Shown piece by piece: positions 1-8,412 of a stretch of 64,000 nucleotides of DNA. The notes below the pieces were generated by a model, which saw only the letters and a list, made by a program, of their open reading frames with translations, searched no databases and was not told the DNA's origin. Origin of the DNA: Bacteroidaceae bacterium (GTDB lineage Bacteria > Bacteroidota > Bacteroidia > Bacteroidales > Bacteroidaceae). A program made the position numbers and the translations under genes. Numbering within the stretch: position 1 is the first letter of the stretch; each line of letters starts with the position of its first letter. The stretch spans positions 1 to 64,000 of the forward strand of contig JAILRU010000086.1 in NCBI GenBank assembly GCA_024697945.1, in the 5' to 3' direction.

Positions 1-9
1 AGTCAAAGG

Positions 10-84
10 GAAGCAGATTTTACTGCTGTGCGTAGTAAATATTTTTCCGACGTGCACTAAGAAAATTTTCTGTGCGTAGCAAAT
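10..84 (+). repeat. Dispersed GTGCGTAG-flanked repeat, copy 1
   Basis: About 75 bp beginning GAAGCAGATTTTACTGCTG and bounded internally by two TGTGCGTAG words. The same architecture occurs at 5647-5706 (plus) and 30321-30391 (minus). The 5' shoulder GAAGCAGATTTT.CTGCTG is shared with the copy near 30.3 kb. This is the most diverged copy in the middle. It lies directly before the truncated GH31 reading frame, so it may mark the break point of that gene. Confidence 0.75.
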
Positions 85-103
85 AAAACGATGCTGAGCT
101 TTG

Positions 104-1630
104 ATGGCCGACGGGCGTATGAAAGACGTCGCAGAAACCCGCGGTCCGAGAGAATCTAACCTCATTTCAAAAACCATGTGTCGTCAAGCCGTGAAGGATG
201 ACATCCACGATTGGTTGGGGTTCCGTGGCTCTTTCTATGATGCCTATGATGCAGAAGCCCGTAAGGTGTTCTGGCGCCAGATGGATGAAAATCTATATAC
301 AGGTTTGAGGTCTAAGGTCGCTTCGCTGTCAGGTTCTAAGGAAAAATCACCTCAAAACCCCAAAACCTCAAAACCTGAAACCTCCCTGATTGATGCATGG
401 TGGATGGATGCGTCGGAACCCAATGTCAGAGACTGTACACCGATGTGGTATCGCAAGGCCCTCTGTGGCCCTACGGCTCTTGGCACTGCAACCGAGTATT
501 TCAACGCCTATTCCATCTGCAATGCTGATGCCATCTACAACGGCCAGCGCAGTGTATGGAAAGGCAGGCAGGATGAACCCCATGTGTTCTTGCTGACACG
601 TAGTGGCTTTGCAGGCGAACAGCGTTACTCCACTGCCACATGGAGTGGTGACATCGGTACCCGTTGGGAAGATATGCGTGCTCAGATGACAGCCGGACTG
701 AATTTCTCGATGTCAGGCATTCCCTTTTGGGGCATGGACCAAGGCGGTTTCTGTGTGGAGAATCGCTATGTGATTGCCCAACAGTTGTTTGATAATAGCG
801 GCATTGAGAACGAAGACCTGAAGGAGTGGCGCGAATTGCAGACGCGCTGGAACCAGTTTGGCGCATTCATCCCTCTTTTCCGCAGTCATGGCCAATGGCC
901 GACACGTGAGATCTGGAACATAGCTCCCGACGAGCATCCTGCCTACAAGTCATTTGTCTATTACGACAAGTTGCGCTATCGATTGATGCCCTATATGTAT
1001 TCGCTTGCCGGTTGGATTCATTTCAAGGACTATACCCTGATGCGTGCTTTGGTGATGGACTTTGGCAGTGATGAACAGGTCAAGGATAGCGGCAACCAGT
1101 GGACGTTCGGTCCAGCACTGATGGCATGCCCTGTAGGCTATTACAAGGCCCGCAACCGCATAGTATATTTCCCCAAGCAATGCGGCTGGTACAATCTCTA
1201 CACCAACGAGCATATCGATGGAGGTCAGACACTTGTGGTCGATGCCCCCTACGAGCAGATTCCCGTCTTCGTCCGTGAGGGAGCCATCATTCCATTCGGT
1301 CCGGAGATGGAATGGAGTGACGAGAAGCTCGCAGAGTTGATTAACCTCTATGTCTATGCAGGACAGAAAGGAGAGTTCCAGCTCTATGAGGACGAGGGTA
1401 CGAACTACAACTACGAAAAGGGCAAATATGCCACCATCGACATCACTTATGACGACGATACACGCACAGTATCCTTTGGTGCCCGAAAAGGCCAGTTCAA
1501 TGGTATGTTGAAGCAAAGACAATTCAACATCGTTCTCATTACCAAAGAAGCTCCGCGACCCCTGAATCTTCAAAATCCGGAGGGCAAGATGGTGCTCTAC
1601 GACGGCAAAGCCGTTACCGTTCAGATTTAA
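104..1630 (+). CDS. Truncated GH31 alpha-glycosidase (alpha-glucosidase/alpha-xylosidase type)
   Basis: This is the C-terminal part of a family GH31 glycosidase, an enzyme that removes alpha-linked glucose or xylose from oligosaccharides. The nucleophile Asp lies in WWMDASEPN (about residue 102) and the acid/base Asp in TWSGDIGTRW (about residue 183). The C-terminal beta domains follow (QIPVFVREGAIIP, LYEDEG). Full-length relatives are roughly 800 residues. Here the N-terminal beta-sandwich and the first barrel strands are absent, and recognisable GH31 sequence starts only near DIHDWLGFRG. The first 30 residues look like out-of-context sequence after a dispersed repeat. About 28 residues rich in K, P, S and T (coded by 301-386) interrupt the barrel between ENLYT and LIDAWW, where relatives have a short loop. 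TTG at 101 or ATG at 104 could start translation, but neither is convincing. This is probably a decaying gene; the 5' part may lie before the window. Confidence 0.8.
   Translation: MADGRMKDVAETRGPRESNLISKTMCRQAVKDDIHDWLGFRGSFYDAYDAEARKVFWRQMDENLYTGLRSKVASLSGSKEKSPQNPKTSKPETSLIDAWWMDASEPNVRDCTPMWYRKALCGPTALGTATEYFNAYSICNADAIYNGQRSVWKGRQDEPHVFLLTRSGFAGEQRYSTATWSGDIGTRWEDMRAQMTAGLNFSMSGIPFWGMDQGGFCVENRYVIAQQLFDNSGIENEDLKEWRELQTRWNQFGAFIPLFRSHGQWPTREIWNIAPDEHPAYKSFVYYDKLRYRLMPYMYSLAGWIHFKDYTLMRALVMDFGSDEQVKDSGNQWTFGPALMACPVGYYKARNRIVYFPKQCGWYNLYTNEHIDGGQTLVVDAPYEQIPVFVREGAIIPFGPEMEWSDEKLAELINLYVYAGQKGEFQLYEDEGTNYNYEKGKYATIDITYDDDTRTVSFGARKGQFNGMLKQRQFNIVLITKEAPRPLNLQNPEGKMVLYDGKAVTVQI
301..386 (+). 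repeat. In-frame word repeat inside GH31
   Basis: Degenerate tandem words (GAGGTCTAAGG / CAGGTTCTAAGG, then CTCAAAAC units) inserted in frame in the GH31 barrel. It encodes a low-complexity K/P/S/T segment absent from the conserved GH31 pattern. Confidence 0.7.
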
Positions 1631-1776
1631 TACTCCTTCACCCAGCCGTCAGAATCAATTTTAAGTCGGAAGAGGACAGCCTTGCGGCCTTCTTTGTAGC
1701 GGTTCAGGTAGTAGGCGTGGCAGAACGTGCTGACGAACAGCAAAAGCAAAAGCGTAGGGAATCGTAAATGTTTCAC
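1627..1776 (-). CDS. Possible small membrane protein
   Basis: About 49 codons from a GTG in the longer 78-residue ORF. The product would have a short basic start (KHLRFP), one hydrophobic segment (TLLLLLFVSTFCHAYYL) and a charged tail ending DSDGWVKEY. It has the layout of a single-span membrane peptide, but no family is recognised and no promoter was found. It ends on the GH31 stop codon. The upstream extension of the ORF runs through a hairpin and is unlikely to be coding. It may be an orphan or a chance frame. Confidence 0.3.
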   Translation of the reverse strand: MKHLRFPTLLLLLFVSTFCHAYYLNRYKEGRKAVLFRLKIDSDGWVKEY

Positions 1777-1814
1777 TATCCTGTAGAGTTGTCTTGGTTT
1801 CTTAGGCGATTCTC

Positions 1815-1861
1815 GTCGGTTGTCGGTGCCGCTGTATATATAGGCGGCTCCGACAACCGAC
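1815..1861. repeat. Large imperfect hairpin
   Basis: Two 18-bp arms with one mismatch (GTCGGTTGTCGGTGCCGC against its complement) around an 11-base AT-rich loop. It sits between the GH31 gene and the convergent BIG2 gene. It could act as a bidirectional terminator, although no T-run follows. Confidence 0.6.
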
Positions 1862-1901
1862 AAAAATCTTATCGCGGGAATCAGGCGGACAAACGCCGGT
1901 T

Positions 1902-4900
1902 CTACTTCTTACGGACAGCACGGACAGACATGCCATAGCAGCGGGACATGCCTTCATACGGGAAGGAGGTACAATTCACCTCGTCTTTTATCATCATAAG
2001 TTCTGCATTACGGCTATCATGACTGTATAATTCGCAAGACCAGTAGTAGCCTGCTTCTTCTTCATCGAGGAGGCGCTCTATACCGTAAAATCCGGGGGTG
2101 TCAGCGCGATAACCTGCAGCGGGCAGGAAAATGGAATTACCATTAGTTTTGCTGGTAAACTTAACGCCATGAACTCCATTCCTTGTTAACCAAGATTTTG
2201 AAACATATTGGGGACTAGCGAGTTCGGCTAATTGTGATTTGCTCGGCATCTGCCAGTAGCGGTAGTCCCATTTAGATGATGCAACATCATCATTAGAAGT
2301 AAGTGTCGTTAAGTTGTCGAGATAGCCGTCCTTGCCAAAATCGGCATGACGACAATATCTAGTCAATTCGTCATCGGAGTGGTCGCAGTGTCGGTAATAA
2401 TACCAATTGTACGCCCGATTACCAACATACGTATCGCCCCAAGCGAAATAGTCGCCATAGTCTTCCGGCTTCTCAGCTCCAATATTGCATGTTGCCCAAA
2501 GCGTGCCGCTGGGCAGGCCAAGGTCAACCCATGCATGGTCATCGACATATACTTTGCAGATGGCTTGCTTACCGCTACCATCACAGGCAATACAAGTGAT
2601 GGTGCAGCTACCGCGAGATACGCCAGTCACCTTGATCGAATATTTGTCACCGGGGACCCCTGTCCCTGAAACCCTGGCAACATTTGAATTACTGCTCATC
2701 CATTTAACATTTGTGTTAGCAGCGTTTTCGGGAAGGACTGTTGCTGTAATTGTTTGGCTTACACCAGGACCTAGAATAAAATAATTTGTGCTGAGCTGAA
2801 TGCTTGAGACTAATCTTTCAGTAACAGTAACGGAGCAGGTTGCCATCACGCCACCGCTGCTGGCTCTGGCTGCGATGGTGCAGCTGCCGTTCCCAACTGC
2901 TGTCACCTTACCATGCCCGTCAACTGTTGCAACGCTTTTATTAGTGCTTGACCATTCTAAGTTCTTGTTGGTTGCGTTTTCAGGCAGGACAGTGGCAGTA
3001 AGTGTATAGGTGTCACCACGATTGAGCGAGAGCGTAGTTGTGTTAAGCTTAATGGCTCCAACCTTGAGTTCTTTGACATAGACGGAGCATTCGGCCTTCA
3101 CGCCGCTGCCGTCCTTTGCCGTACAGGTGATGGTGCAGAAGCCGTTCGATACGCCTGTTACCTTGCCCGTCTGGTCAACGGTGGCTATGTCTGCCCTGTT
3201 GCTCCACCATTTGAGATCCTTATTCGTTGCATTGTCGGGCTGAACGGTGGTGCGAAGCGTATGGGACTGATTCACTTCAATCGACATATCTGTCTCGCTA
3301 AGCGTGATGTCTGTCACTAAGCGACTGTTCACAACGGAGACAGCACATTCAGCCTTCACGCCGCTGCCGTCGGTAGCAGAGCAGGTGATGGTGCAGGTGC
3401 CTTTAGCTATAGCCAGGACGAATCCGTCGCTCGACACAACGGCAACCGACGGGTTGCTACTCTCCCACGTTACCTTCTTAATGTCGGCATTCTCGGGCAG
3501 GACGGTAGCGCGAAGCACCTTCATATCATTCGGAATGAGTTCGAGGGATTCGCTGCTCAGGACAATTCTCGAAACGTAGTTGCGGGCAGTGGCATCGGTG
3601 CGGACGGGACGGATAGCGAGGCCATAACAGCGGCCCCTAGCAGCAGCGTACATATTTGTTTCATCATCCATGATTAGCATACTGGTTCCGAGGTTGGACC
3701 TGTCATTGAGCGAGCGCGTCCAGTAGTAGCCTACGATGCCATCATCCTCGGGAACCGGTGCGTCTCCACTCATGATACCCACGGCAGGCAGGAAGATGCT
3801 GTTGCCGTTCCTCTTGCTCGTAATTAACACTCCATCCATGCCATCCTGATTGGTCCACTCCTGCGTGGTATTGGTTGGTTGTGTCAATTCTTTGCACTGA
3901 TCCCAGCTTGGCATTTGCCACTCAGCGCCCCAGTTAACGGTGGCGGCATCGTCCTCTGGGTCAAGCTCTCTCTTCCCGTCGCCGATGAAGGTGTCGCCGT
4001 CGTACCAGCAACCTTGCATCTGGTTGTCGGCTCTGGTGTATTTGTTGATATACAGCCCGTCGGCCTGTCCTTCGGTCATCCACTTATAGGTGCCCCAACT
4101 GTAATCTCCCTTCGGTTCCGTCTCGCCCCAGGCGAAGTAGTCGCCGAATATCTCGGGGCTGTTGGCTCCGATGTTGCAGTTTGCCCACATCGTGCCTGAA
4201 GGCAGGGCAAGGTCAACATAATCGCGTACTTCGGGAACGGCGGCTGGAATTACCCTAACTTCACACTTGGCATCGACACCGCTGCCGTAGGGGTCTTCAG
4301 GCGTGCATGTGATGATGCAGGAGCCTTCGCCAACGGCAAATACCACGCCGTCGTCGCTCACCCTCGCCACAGACTCGTCGTCGCTGTCCCAAGACACTTC
4401 GGGGTTGTCGGCATCATCGGGCTCTACGATTGCGGTGATGGTGGCCGTCTCGTTCACCCTAAGGGTGAGAGCCTTGTCGCTCAGTTCAACACCGGTAACG
4501 GGTTTGGGTTGAGCATACGTGACAGAGCACTCGGCATAGACGCCGCTGCCGTCCAAAGCAGAGCAGGTGATGACGCAGGTGCCATAGTTGTTGGCAGTTA
4601 CCTCACCATCATCCGATACCGATGCCACTTCCGGGTTGCTGCTCTCCCATGACACTTTTGGGTTGTCGGCATCATCAGGAAGCACAATTGCCGTAAGAGG
4701 AACAACCTCCTCCCATGAAAGGCTGAGGGAATACGCGCTCAAGACAATTTCTTCAACAGGCTGCGGCAGGGGTGTCGTAGCCCAGATGCGGAACTCGTTG
4801 TCGCCAAGTGCGCTGACAAGCATCTTGTCCTTCATCACCTTGTGAACCTTGATGATGTTCATCGGTGCGCCAGAGGCATTGTAGATGATGAGCGTACCCT

Positions 4901-5198
4901 GATAAGGCAGGAACTCATATTTGGCATCTGTAAAGTAGTCCGTCGTGCCGTCGAGGTTGAAGGTTATGGTCGCGGACTTGCTCGTGTACCACGTTTTGGC
5001 GATACACATATTGACGGGTGTGAAGGGGCCGAACACTTCGTCGCCACTCAGGCCGTTATCGAACACGATACTGTCGGTCTTGAGGCTGAACTGCAGCTCC
5101 GTACCGTCACTCTGATAAACACGGAAGCCCTGGCTCCACGCTGTCTGCACGCCTGCCACCATCAGGAGCAAGGCTGCAAGGATAGATTTGAGTTTCAT
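1902..5198 (-). CDS. Secreted protein with six BIG2 Ig-like repeats and two 'VDLGLPSG' domains
   Basis: A 1098-residue exported protein of unknown function. The N-terminus is a signal peptide (MKLKSILAALLLMVAGVQTAWSQ). After about 125 residues come two bacterial Ig-like group 2 (BIG2) repeats with the pattern LxLxxxxxxxLTATVLPxxA...VTWSS..xVAxVSxDGxVTAxxxGxxxITC. A domain opening with YVDLALPSGTMWANCNIGA (about 325-530) resembles the FISUMP-type domain common in Bacteroidetes surface proteins. Four more BIG2 repeats span about 545-882. A second FISUMP-like domain opening WVDLGLPSGTLWATCNIGA runs to the end. The two halves therefore look like an internal duplication. It lacks the DLSGRK tail of other secreted proteins here. 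A surface adhesin or binding role is inferred from architecture only. A TATCTTTGC promoter lies 36 bp upstream of the start. Confidence 0.8.
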   Translation of the reverse strand: MKLKSILAALLLMVAGVQTAWSQGFRVYQSDGTELQFSLKTDSIVFDNGLSGDEVFGPFTPVNMCIAKTWYTSKSATITFNLDGTTDYFTDAKYEFLPYQGTLIIYNASGAPMNIIKVHKVMKDKMLVSALGDNEFRIWATTPLPQPVEEIVLSAYSLSLSWEEVVPLTAIVLPDDADNPKVSWESSNPEVASVSDDGEVTANNYGTCVITCSALDGSGVYAECSVTYAQPKPVTGVELSDKALTLRVNETATITAIVEPDDADNPEVSWDSDDESVARVSDDGVVFAVGEGSCIITCTPEDPYGSGVDAKCEVRVIPAAVPEVRDYVDLALPSGTMWANCNIGANSPEIFGDYFAWGETEPKGDYSWGTYKWMTEGQADGLYINKYTRADNQMQGCWYDGDTFIGDGKRELDPEDDAATVNWGAEWQMPSWDQCKELTQPTNTTQEWTNQDGMDGVLITSKRNGNSIFLPAVGIMSGDAPVPEDDGIVGYYWTRSLNDRSNLGTSMLIMDDETNMYAAARGRCYGLAIRPVRTDATARNYVSRIVLSSESLELIPNDMKVLRATVLPENADIKKVTWESSNPSVAVVSSDGFVLAIAKGTCTITCSATDGSGVKAECAVSVVNSRLVTDITLSETDMSIEVNQSHTLRTTVQPDNATNKDLKWWSNRADIATVDQTGKVTGVSNGFCTITCTAKDGSGVKAECSVYVKELKVGAIKLNTTTLSLNRGDTYTLTATVLPENATNKNLEWSSTNKSVATVDGHGKVTAVGNGSCTIAARASSGGVMATCSVTVTERLVSSIQLSTNYFILGPGVSQTITATVLPENAANTNVKWMSSNSNVARVSGTGVPGDKYSIKVTGVSRGSCTITCIACDGSGKQAICKVYVDDHAWVDLGLPSGTLWATCNIGAEKPEDYGDYFAWGDTYVGNRAYNWYYYRHCDHSDDELTRYCRHADFGKDGYLDNLTTLTSNDDVASSKWDYRYWQMPSKSQLAELASPQYVSKSWLTRNGVHGVKFTSKTNGNSIFLPAAGYRADTPGFYGIERLLDEEEAGYYWSCELYSHDSRNAELMMIKDEVNCTSFPYEGMSRCYGMSVRAVRKK

Positions 5199-5233
5199 TG
5201 ATATAAGAATTTAAAAGTTATTAGTATTTTGTC

Positions 5234-5242
5234 GCAAAGATA
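5234..5242 (-). promoter_or_regulatory. Bacteroidetes -7 promoter box for the BIG2 gene
   Basis: TATCTTTGC on the minus strand, matching TAnnTTTG. The upstream -33 region is occupied by ATTCTTC word repeats. Confidence 0.7.
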
Positions 5243-5251
5243 CGAAAAAAA

Positions 5252-5283
5252 ATGAAAAATGAAGAATGAAGAATGAAGAATTA
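5252..5283 (-). repeat. ATTCTTC heptamer repeat upstream of a promoter
   Basis: Three to four ATTCTTC units (read on the minus strand) directly upstream of TATCTTTGC. The same arrangement recurs at 8349-8380 and 24549-24581. Confidence 0.8.
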
Positions 5284-5379
5284 TTTTCTTATTCTGAAGA
5301 TTAACGGCAAAATGCTTCGAGAAGTTGCCTATTACAAATGCATTTTATGCGAGCCCGCGACAAAGCTATTGTTGTTTGT

Positions 5380-5424
5380 TTCGTTTGTGTATTTATGTAT
5401 AATTGACATAAATACACAAACGAA
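5380..5424. repeat. Perfect 19-bp inverted repeat
   Basis: Arms TTCGTTTGTGTATTTATGT at 5380-5398 and its exact complement at 5406-5424, with a 7-base loop (ATAATTG). It lies in a 590-bp gene-free stretch and has no downstream T-run typical of a terminator. It could be a protein-binding site or a remnant of a mobile element. Confidence 0.85.
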
Positions 5425-5488
5425 CGAACGATGATGTCGCCACAACTTACCGTCCCTCCGTTGCCAGCGAGCCTTCCCTACAACCTGA

Positions 5489-5603
5489 GCGATAGTAATC
5501 CTATGGCGGAAGGAATACTAATCCTATGCGGGAAGGAATAGTAATCCTTCGACGGTAGGGATAGTAATCCTCCGACGGTAGGGATAGGACGCTATCGACG
5601 AAG
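5489..5603. repeat. 23-bp tandem array (about 5 units)
   Basis: Units are built on GGAATAGTAATCCT plus a 9-base variable part (ATGCGGGAA, TCGACGGTA and similar). The fifth unit is degenerate. The same unit in the opposite orientation forms the array at 57326-57484. There are no spacers, so it is not CRISPR. Confidence 0.85.
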
Positions 5604-5646
5604 GCAAAGCAAGAACCGGAATGAGCATTGGGACGCTGTTTTTTTT

Positions 5647-5706
5647 ACTGTGCGTAGGAAAACTTTTTCCTCCGAAGAGAAAAAATATTTCCTGTGCGTA
5701 GCAAAA
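5647..5706 (+). repeat. Dispersed GTGCGTAG-flanked repeat, copy 2
   Basis: The core runs ACTGTGCGTAGG...TCCTCCGAAGAG...CCTGTGCGTAGC. The middle is nearly identical to the minus-strand copy at 30321-30391. It lies between the 23-bp array and the PAP2 promoter. Confidence 0.8.
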
Positions 5707-5766
5707 AAAAATGGAAGGTTAAGTGTTTTTTTGCGGCAAATTGGCTTTTAATTGGAGAATTTTTTG

Positions 5767-5775
5767 TAAATTTGC
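5767..5775 (+). promoter_or_regulatory. -7 promoter box for the PAP2 gene
   Basis: TAAATTTGC 15 bp before the ATG at 5790. This supports the start at 5790 over the longer ORF start at 5694. Confidence 0.6.
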
Positions 5776-5789
5776 AGAAAAATACGCTC

Positions 5790-7489
5790 ATGAAAAACTA
5801 TTTATTTCCCGTCTTTTTCCTGTTGGCTTCGTTCCAAGCCGCAGCAAACATCACCCCTACTCTATCCGAAAAGGAATTTGAGTTTCATTGGACCCTGCCA
5901 ACCACGCTGGATGGCATCCGCCAAGAGTGTGCCAATTTGAAGATATCGGAAGACCCCATCCCTGCCTCCATCATGTGTCGGGAACAACATTCAGGAGTTC
6001 AAGGGGTTCAAGAAGTACAAGGAGTTCAAGTTGATGTTGACAATTCTGAGCGGTACTGGACGGTGAAGCGGGACCTCTCGCTTGCCAGTGTGCCCTACAT
6101 CGTTCTTGGCATCTCGGCACATGCCATCAAGCGGGATGTGCGCAAGATAAACAATGACATCAACAGCGGCTTCCACAACAGGGCGGACGACTATATCCAA
6201 TATGCGCCGTTGGTACTGACCTGGGCTTAAAGGCCGCCGGCTACGAGGGACGCTCGAAGTGGGGACGCCTGCTGGCAAGCAATGCTCTTTCTGCCGCCAT
6301 CATGGCAGGTCTGGTGAACGGCATCAAATATACTGCGTCTGAGGAGAGACCCGACGGCTCCACCTCCAATTCCTTCCCCTCCGGCCACACCGCCACGGCC
6401 TTCATGGCTGCCACCATCCTCCACAAGGAATACGGCCTGACACGCAGCCTGTGGTACAGCGTCGGCGGCTACACAGTGGCAACGGGTATCGCTGCTTTCC
6501 GCGTGATGAACAACCGCCATTGGGTGAGCGACGTGCTGACGGGCGCCGGCATCGGTATCCTCTCAACGGAACTGGGATATGCCCTCTCCGACCTTATCTT
6601 CAAGGACAAATATACGCTGCGGCGCGAGATGGAGAACCTGAACGATGTGAGCGAACACCCGTCGTTCTTCTCGCTGCAAGCAGGCACAGGCATTGTGATG
6701 GGCAGCAAAGGCGTGCCCGACGACATTCCGGCAGCAGGCGGTCCGGGCAGCATCAAGCAGGGCGTCAGCACGGTGATAGGCGCGGAGGCTGCCTATTTCC
6801 TGAACCCCTATCTGGGCTTCGGCTTACGGGCTCGCATCAACAGCACCGCCGTCACACCTCGATGGGACAGCACCGAAGATGTATGGACATCTGGAACATG
6901 GCACTACAATAATGAGACAAACAAATACATGTCCCCCCGTACCGCCGATGCAAACTACAAACACAGCGTCGACACGCATAAGGACCAACTGTCGAGTTTC
7001 GACCTCATGGGCGGTATCTACGGCGGACTGCCTCTGAACAAGCGGATGAGCCTTGGGACAAAACTGCTCTTCGGCCGTCGCAAAAGCGGTGACGTCTGGT
7101 ATCTGGCAGACATGTCGGGCAATGACGACGACTTCGAGGAGAAATGGGAAAACCTCCAGAAAGAGGTGGAAAAAATTGAGCAGATGACAGACCTCAATAC
7201 CTATGACCGCGTGAAGGGTCTTGACCTGGATGGTAAGGGTAGCTTCATGTTCGGCACCGGCATTAGTTTCTCTTACGCTCTGAAGCACAACATCGTGTGG
7301 CGCATCTGCCTTGACTACGACTACACCCGTGCCCGCTACGAATACTATTACCTAAATGCAAGCCTCGTAGATATGGTCAATGACATCCTCGCAGGAGGTG
7401 AAGGCGATGTGGTGTTAGAGAAAGAGGGAACCTTCCGGCGCAACCAGCACCAGATTACCCCCAGCTTCGGAATCTGCTTCAGCTTCTAA
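5790..7489 (+). pseudogene. PAP2-family phosphatase with C-terminal outer-membrane-like domain, frameshifted
   Basis: Two adjacent ORFs form one gene of about 565 codons. The first (5790-6230) has a signal peptide (MKNYLFPVFFLLASFQAAA) and a region ending YAPLVLTWA. The second frame continues exactly as LKAAGYEGRSKWGRLLASN, then carries the PAP2 motifs KYTASEERP, SFPSGHTA and NRHWVSDVLTGAGIG. PAP2 enzymes remove phosphate from lipids such as undecaprenyl pyrophosphate, phosphatidyl glycerophosphate or lipid A. The last 250 residues show alternating-pattern strands and end in Phe, as outer-membrane barrels do. A loss of one base at about 6227-6229 (GCTTAAAG in place of GCTTTAAAG) causes the early stop. 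The site is not a canonical slippery heptamer, so mutation or an assembly error is more likely than programmed frameshifting. A short GTTCAAGG-type word repeat at 5994-6030 codes for GVQGVQEVQGVQ. The gene meets panB tail to tail, with a 4-bp overlap. Confidence 0.8.
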
Positions 7490-8304
7490 TACGATTCCCC
7501 CTCATTGGGGAAATCCAGAGCTTTGACGTCTGTGACGTACTGACCAACTGCATCGGTAATGATGGTGGAGAGGTCGGCATAACGGCGCAGGAACTTGGGC
7601 GAGAAGCCTTTTGTCATACCCAGCATGTCGTGGACAACCAACACTTGTCCGTCGGCCTGTCCGGCTCCGATGCCGATGACGGGTACTTTAACCTGTTCGC
7701 AAACCTTCTTGGTCAGCGCAGCGGGTATCTTCTCCAATACAATAGCGAAGCAACCCAACTCGCTGAGCAGCCGTGCATCGCTGAGCAGCTTTTCGGCCTC
7801 AGCCTCTTCCTTGGCACGGACGGCATAAGTGCCGAACTTATTGATGCTCTGTGGCGTCAGCCCTAAGTGTCCCATTACGGGAATGCCGGCATCGAGGATG
7901 GCACGAATGGTTTCCTGTATCTCTACGCCGCCTTCGAGCTTGAGGGCATCGCAACCGCTCTCCTGCATGATGCGGATGGCGTTCTTCACACCCTCGGTAG
8001 CATTGACCTGATAGGTGCCGAAAGGCATGTCGCAAACGACGAGGGCACGCTTCACACCCCGCGTCACGCTGCGGGCATGGTATATCATCTGGTCGATGGT
8101 GATGGGCAGAGTCGTCATGTTGCCCGCCATCACGTTGCTGGCGCTGTCGCCGACAAGGATGATGTCGATGCCAGCCTGATCGACAATCTGTGCTATTGTG
8201 TAGTCGTAGGAGGTGAGCATGGCAATCTGTTGTCCCTGCTCCTTCATTTCAATAAGACGGTGAGTCGTCACCTTGCGTGTGTCGCTAACTAAATATCCAC
8301 TCAT
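7486..8304 (-). CDS. panB: 3-methyl-2-oxobutanoate hydroxymethyltransferase (ketopantoate hydroxymethyltransferase)
   Basis: PanB transfers a hydroxymethyl group from methylene-tetrahydrofolate to 2-oxoisovalerate, giving ketopantoate, the first committed step of pantothenate/CoA synthesis in the cytoplasm. The 272-residue length is normal. Family hallmarks are visible: [30 protein letters not shown] with the metal-binding Asp, [32 protein letters not shown] and VIGIGAG. It is transcribed alone from a minus-strand promoter 31 bp upstream, divergent from the AddA-like gene. No other pan gene is in the window. Confidence 0.97.
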   Translation of the reverse strand: MSGYLVSDTRKVTTHRLIEMKEQGQQIAMLTSYDYTIAQIVDQAGIDIILVGDSASNVMAGNMTTLPITIDQMIYHARSVTRGVKRALVVCDMPFGTYQVNATEGVKNAIRIMQESGCDALKLEGGVEIQETIRAILDAGIPVMGHLGLTPQSINKFGTYAVRAKEEAEAEKLLSDARLLSELGCFAIVLEKIPAALTKKVCEQVKVPVIGIGAGQADGQVLVVHDMLGMTKGFSPKFLRRYADLSTIITDAVGQYVTDVKALDFPNEGESY

Positions 8305-8334
8305 GTCTTTTAACTTGAAAAGTTGAAAAATCGC

Positions 8335-8343
8335 GCAAAATTA
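8335..8343 (-). promoter_or_regulatory. -7 promoter box for panB
   Basis: TAATTTTGC on the minus strand, matching TAnnTTTG. Confidence 0.55.
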
Positions 8344-8348
8344 CAAAT

Positions 8349-8380
8349 AATTCTTCATTCTTCATTCTTCATTCTTCATT
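8349..8380 (+). repeat. ATTCTTC heptamer repeat upstream of the addA-like promoter
   Basis: Four ATTCTTC units end 6 bp before TATCTTTGT. The ORF-track start at 8323 reads through these units (IILHSSFFILHF), so that extension is not coding. Confidence 0.85.
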
Positions 8381-8386
8381 TTTTTG

Positions 8387-8395
8387 TATCTTTGT
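8387..8395 (+). promoter_or_regulatory. -7 promoter box for the addA-like gene
   Basis: TATCTTTGT 17 bp before the ATG at 8413. This fixes the start at MDQLLTIYKASAG. Confidence 0.7.
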
Positions 8396-8412
8396 ACGGA
8401 AAACGGCGTTTC

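Noticed and set aside
5489-5603. Possible CRISPR array
   Set aside because: The 23-bp units follow each other with no spacers and no cas genes are present.
6210-6240. Programmed -1 frameshift in the PAP2 gene
   Set aside because: No slippery heptamer of the X XXY YYZ form is present; a lost base explains it more simply.
8323-8412. N-terminal extension of the AddA-like ORF
   Set aside because: It translates ATTCTTC repeats and the promoter; the start at 8413 fits the Walker A position.
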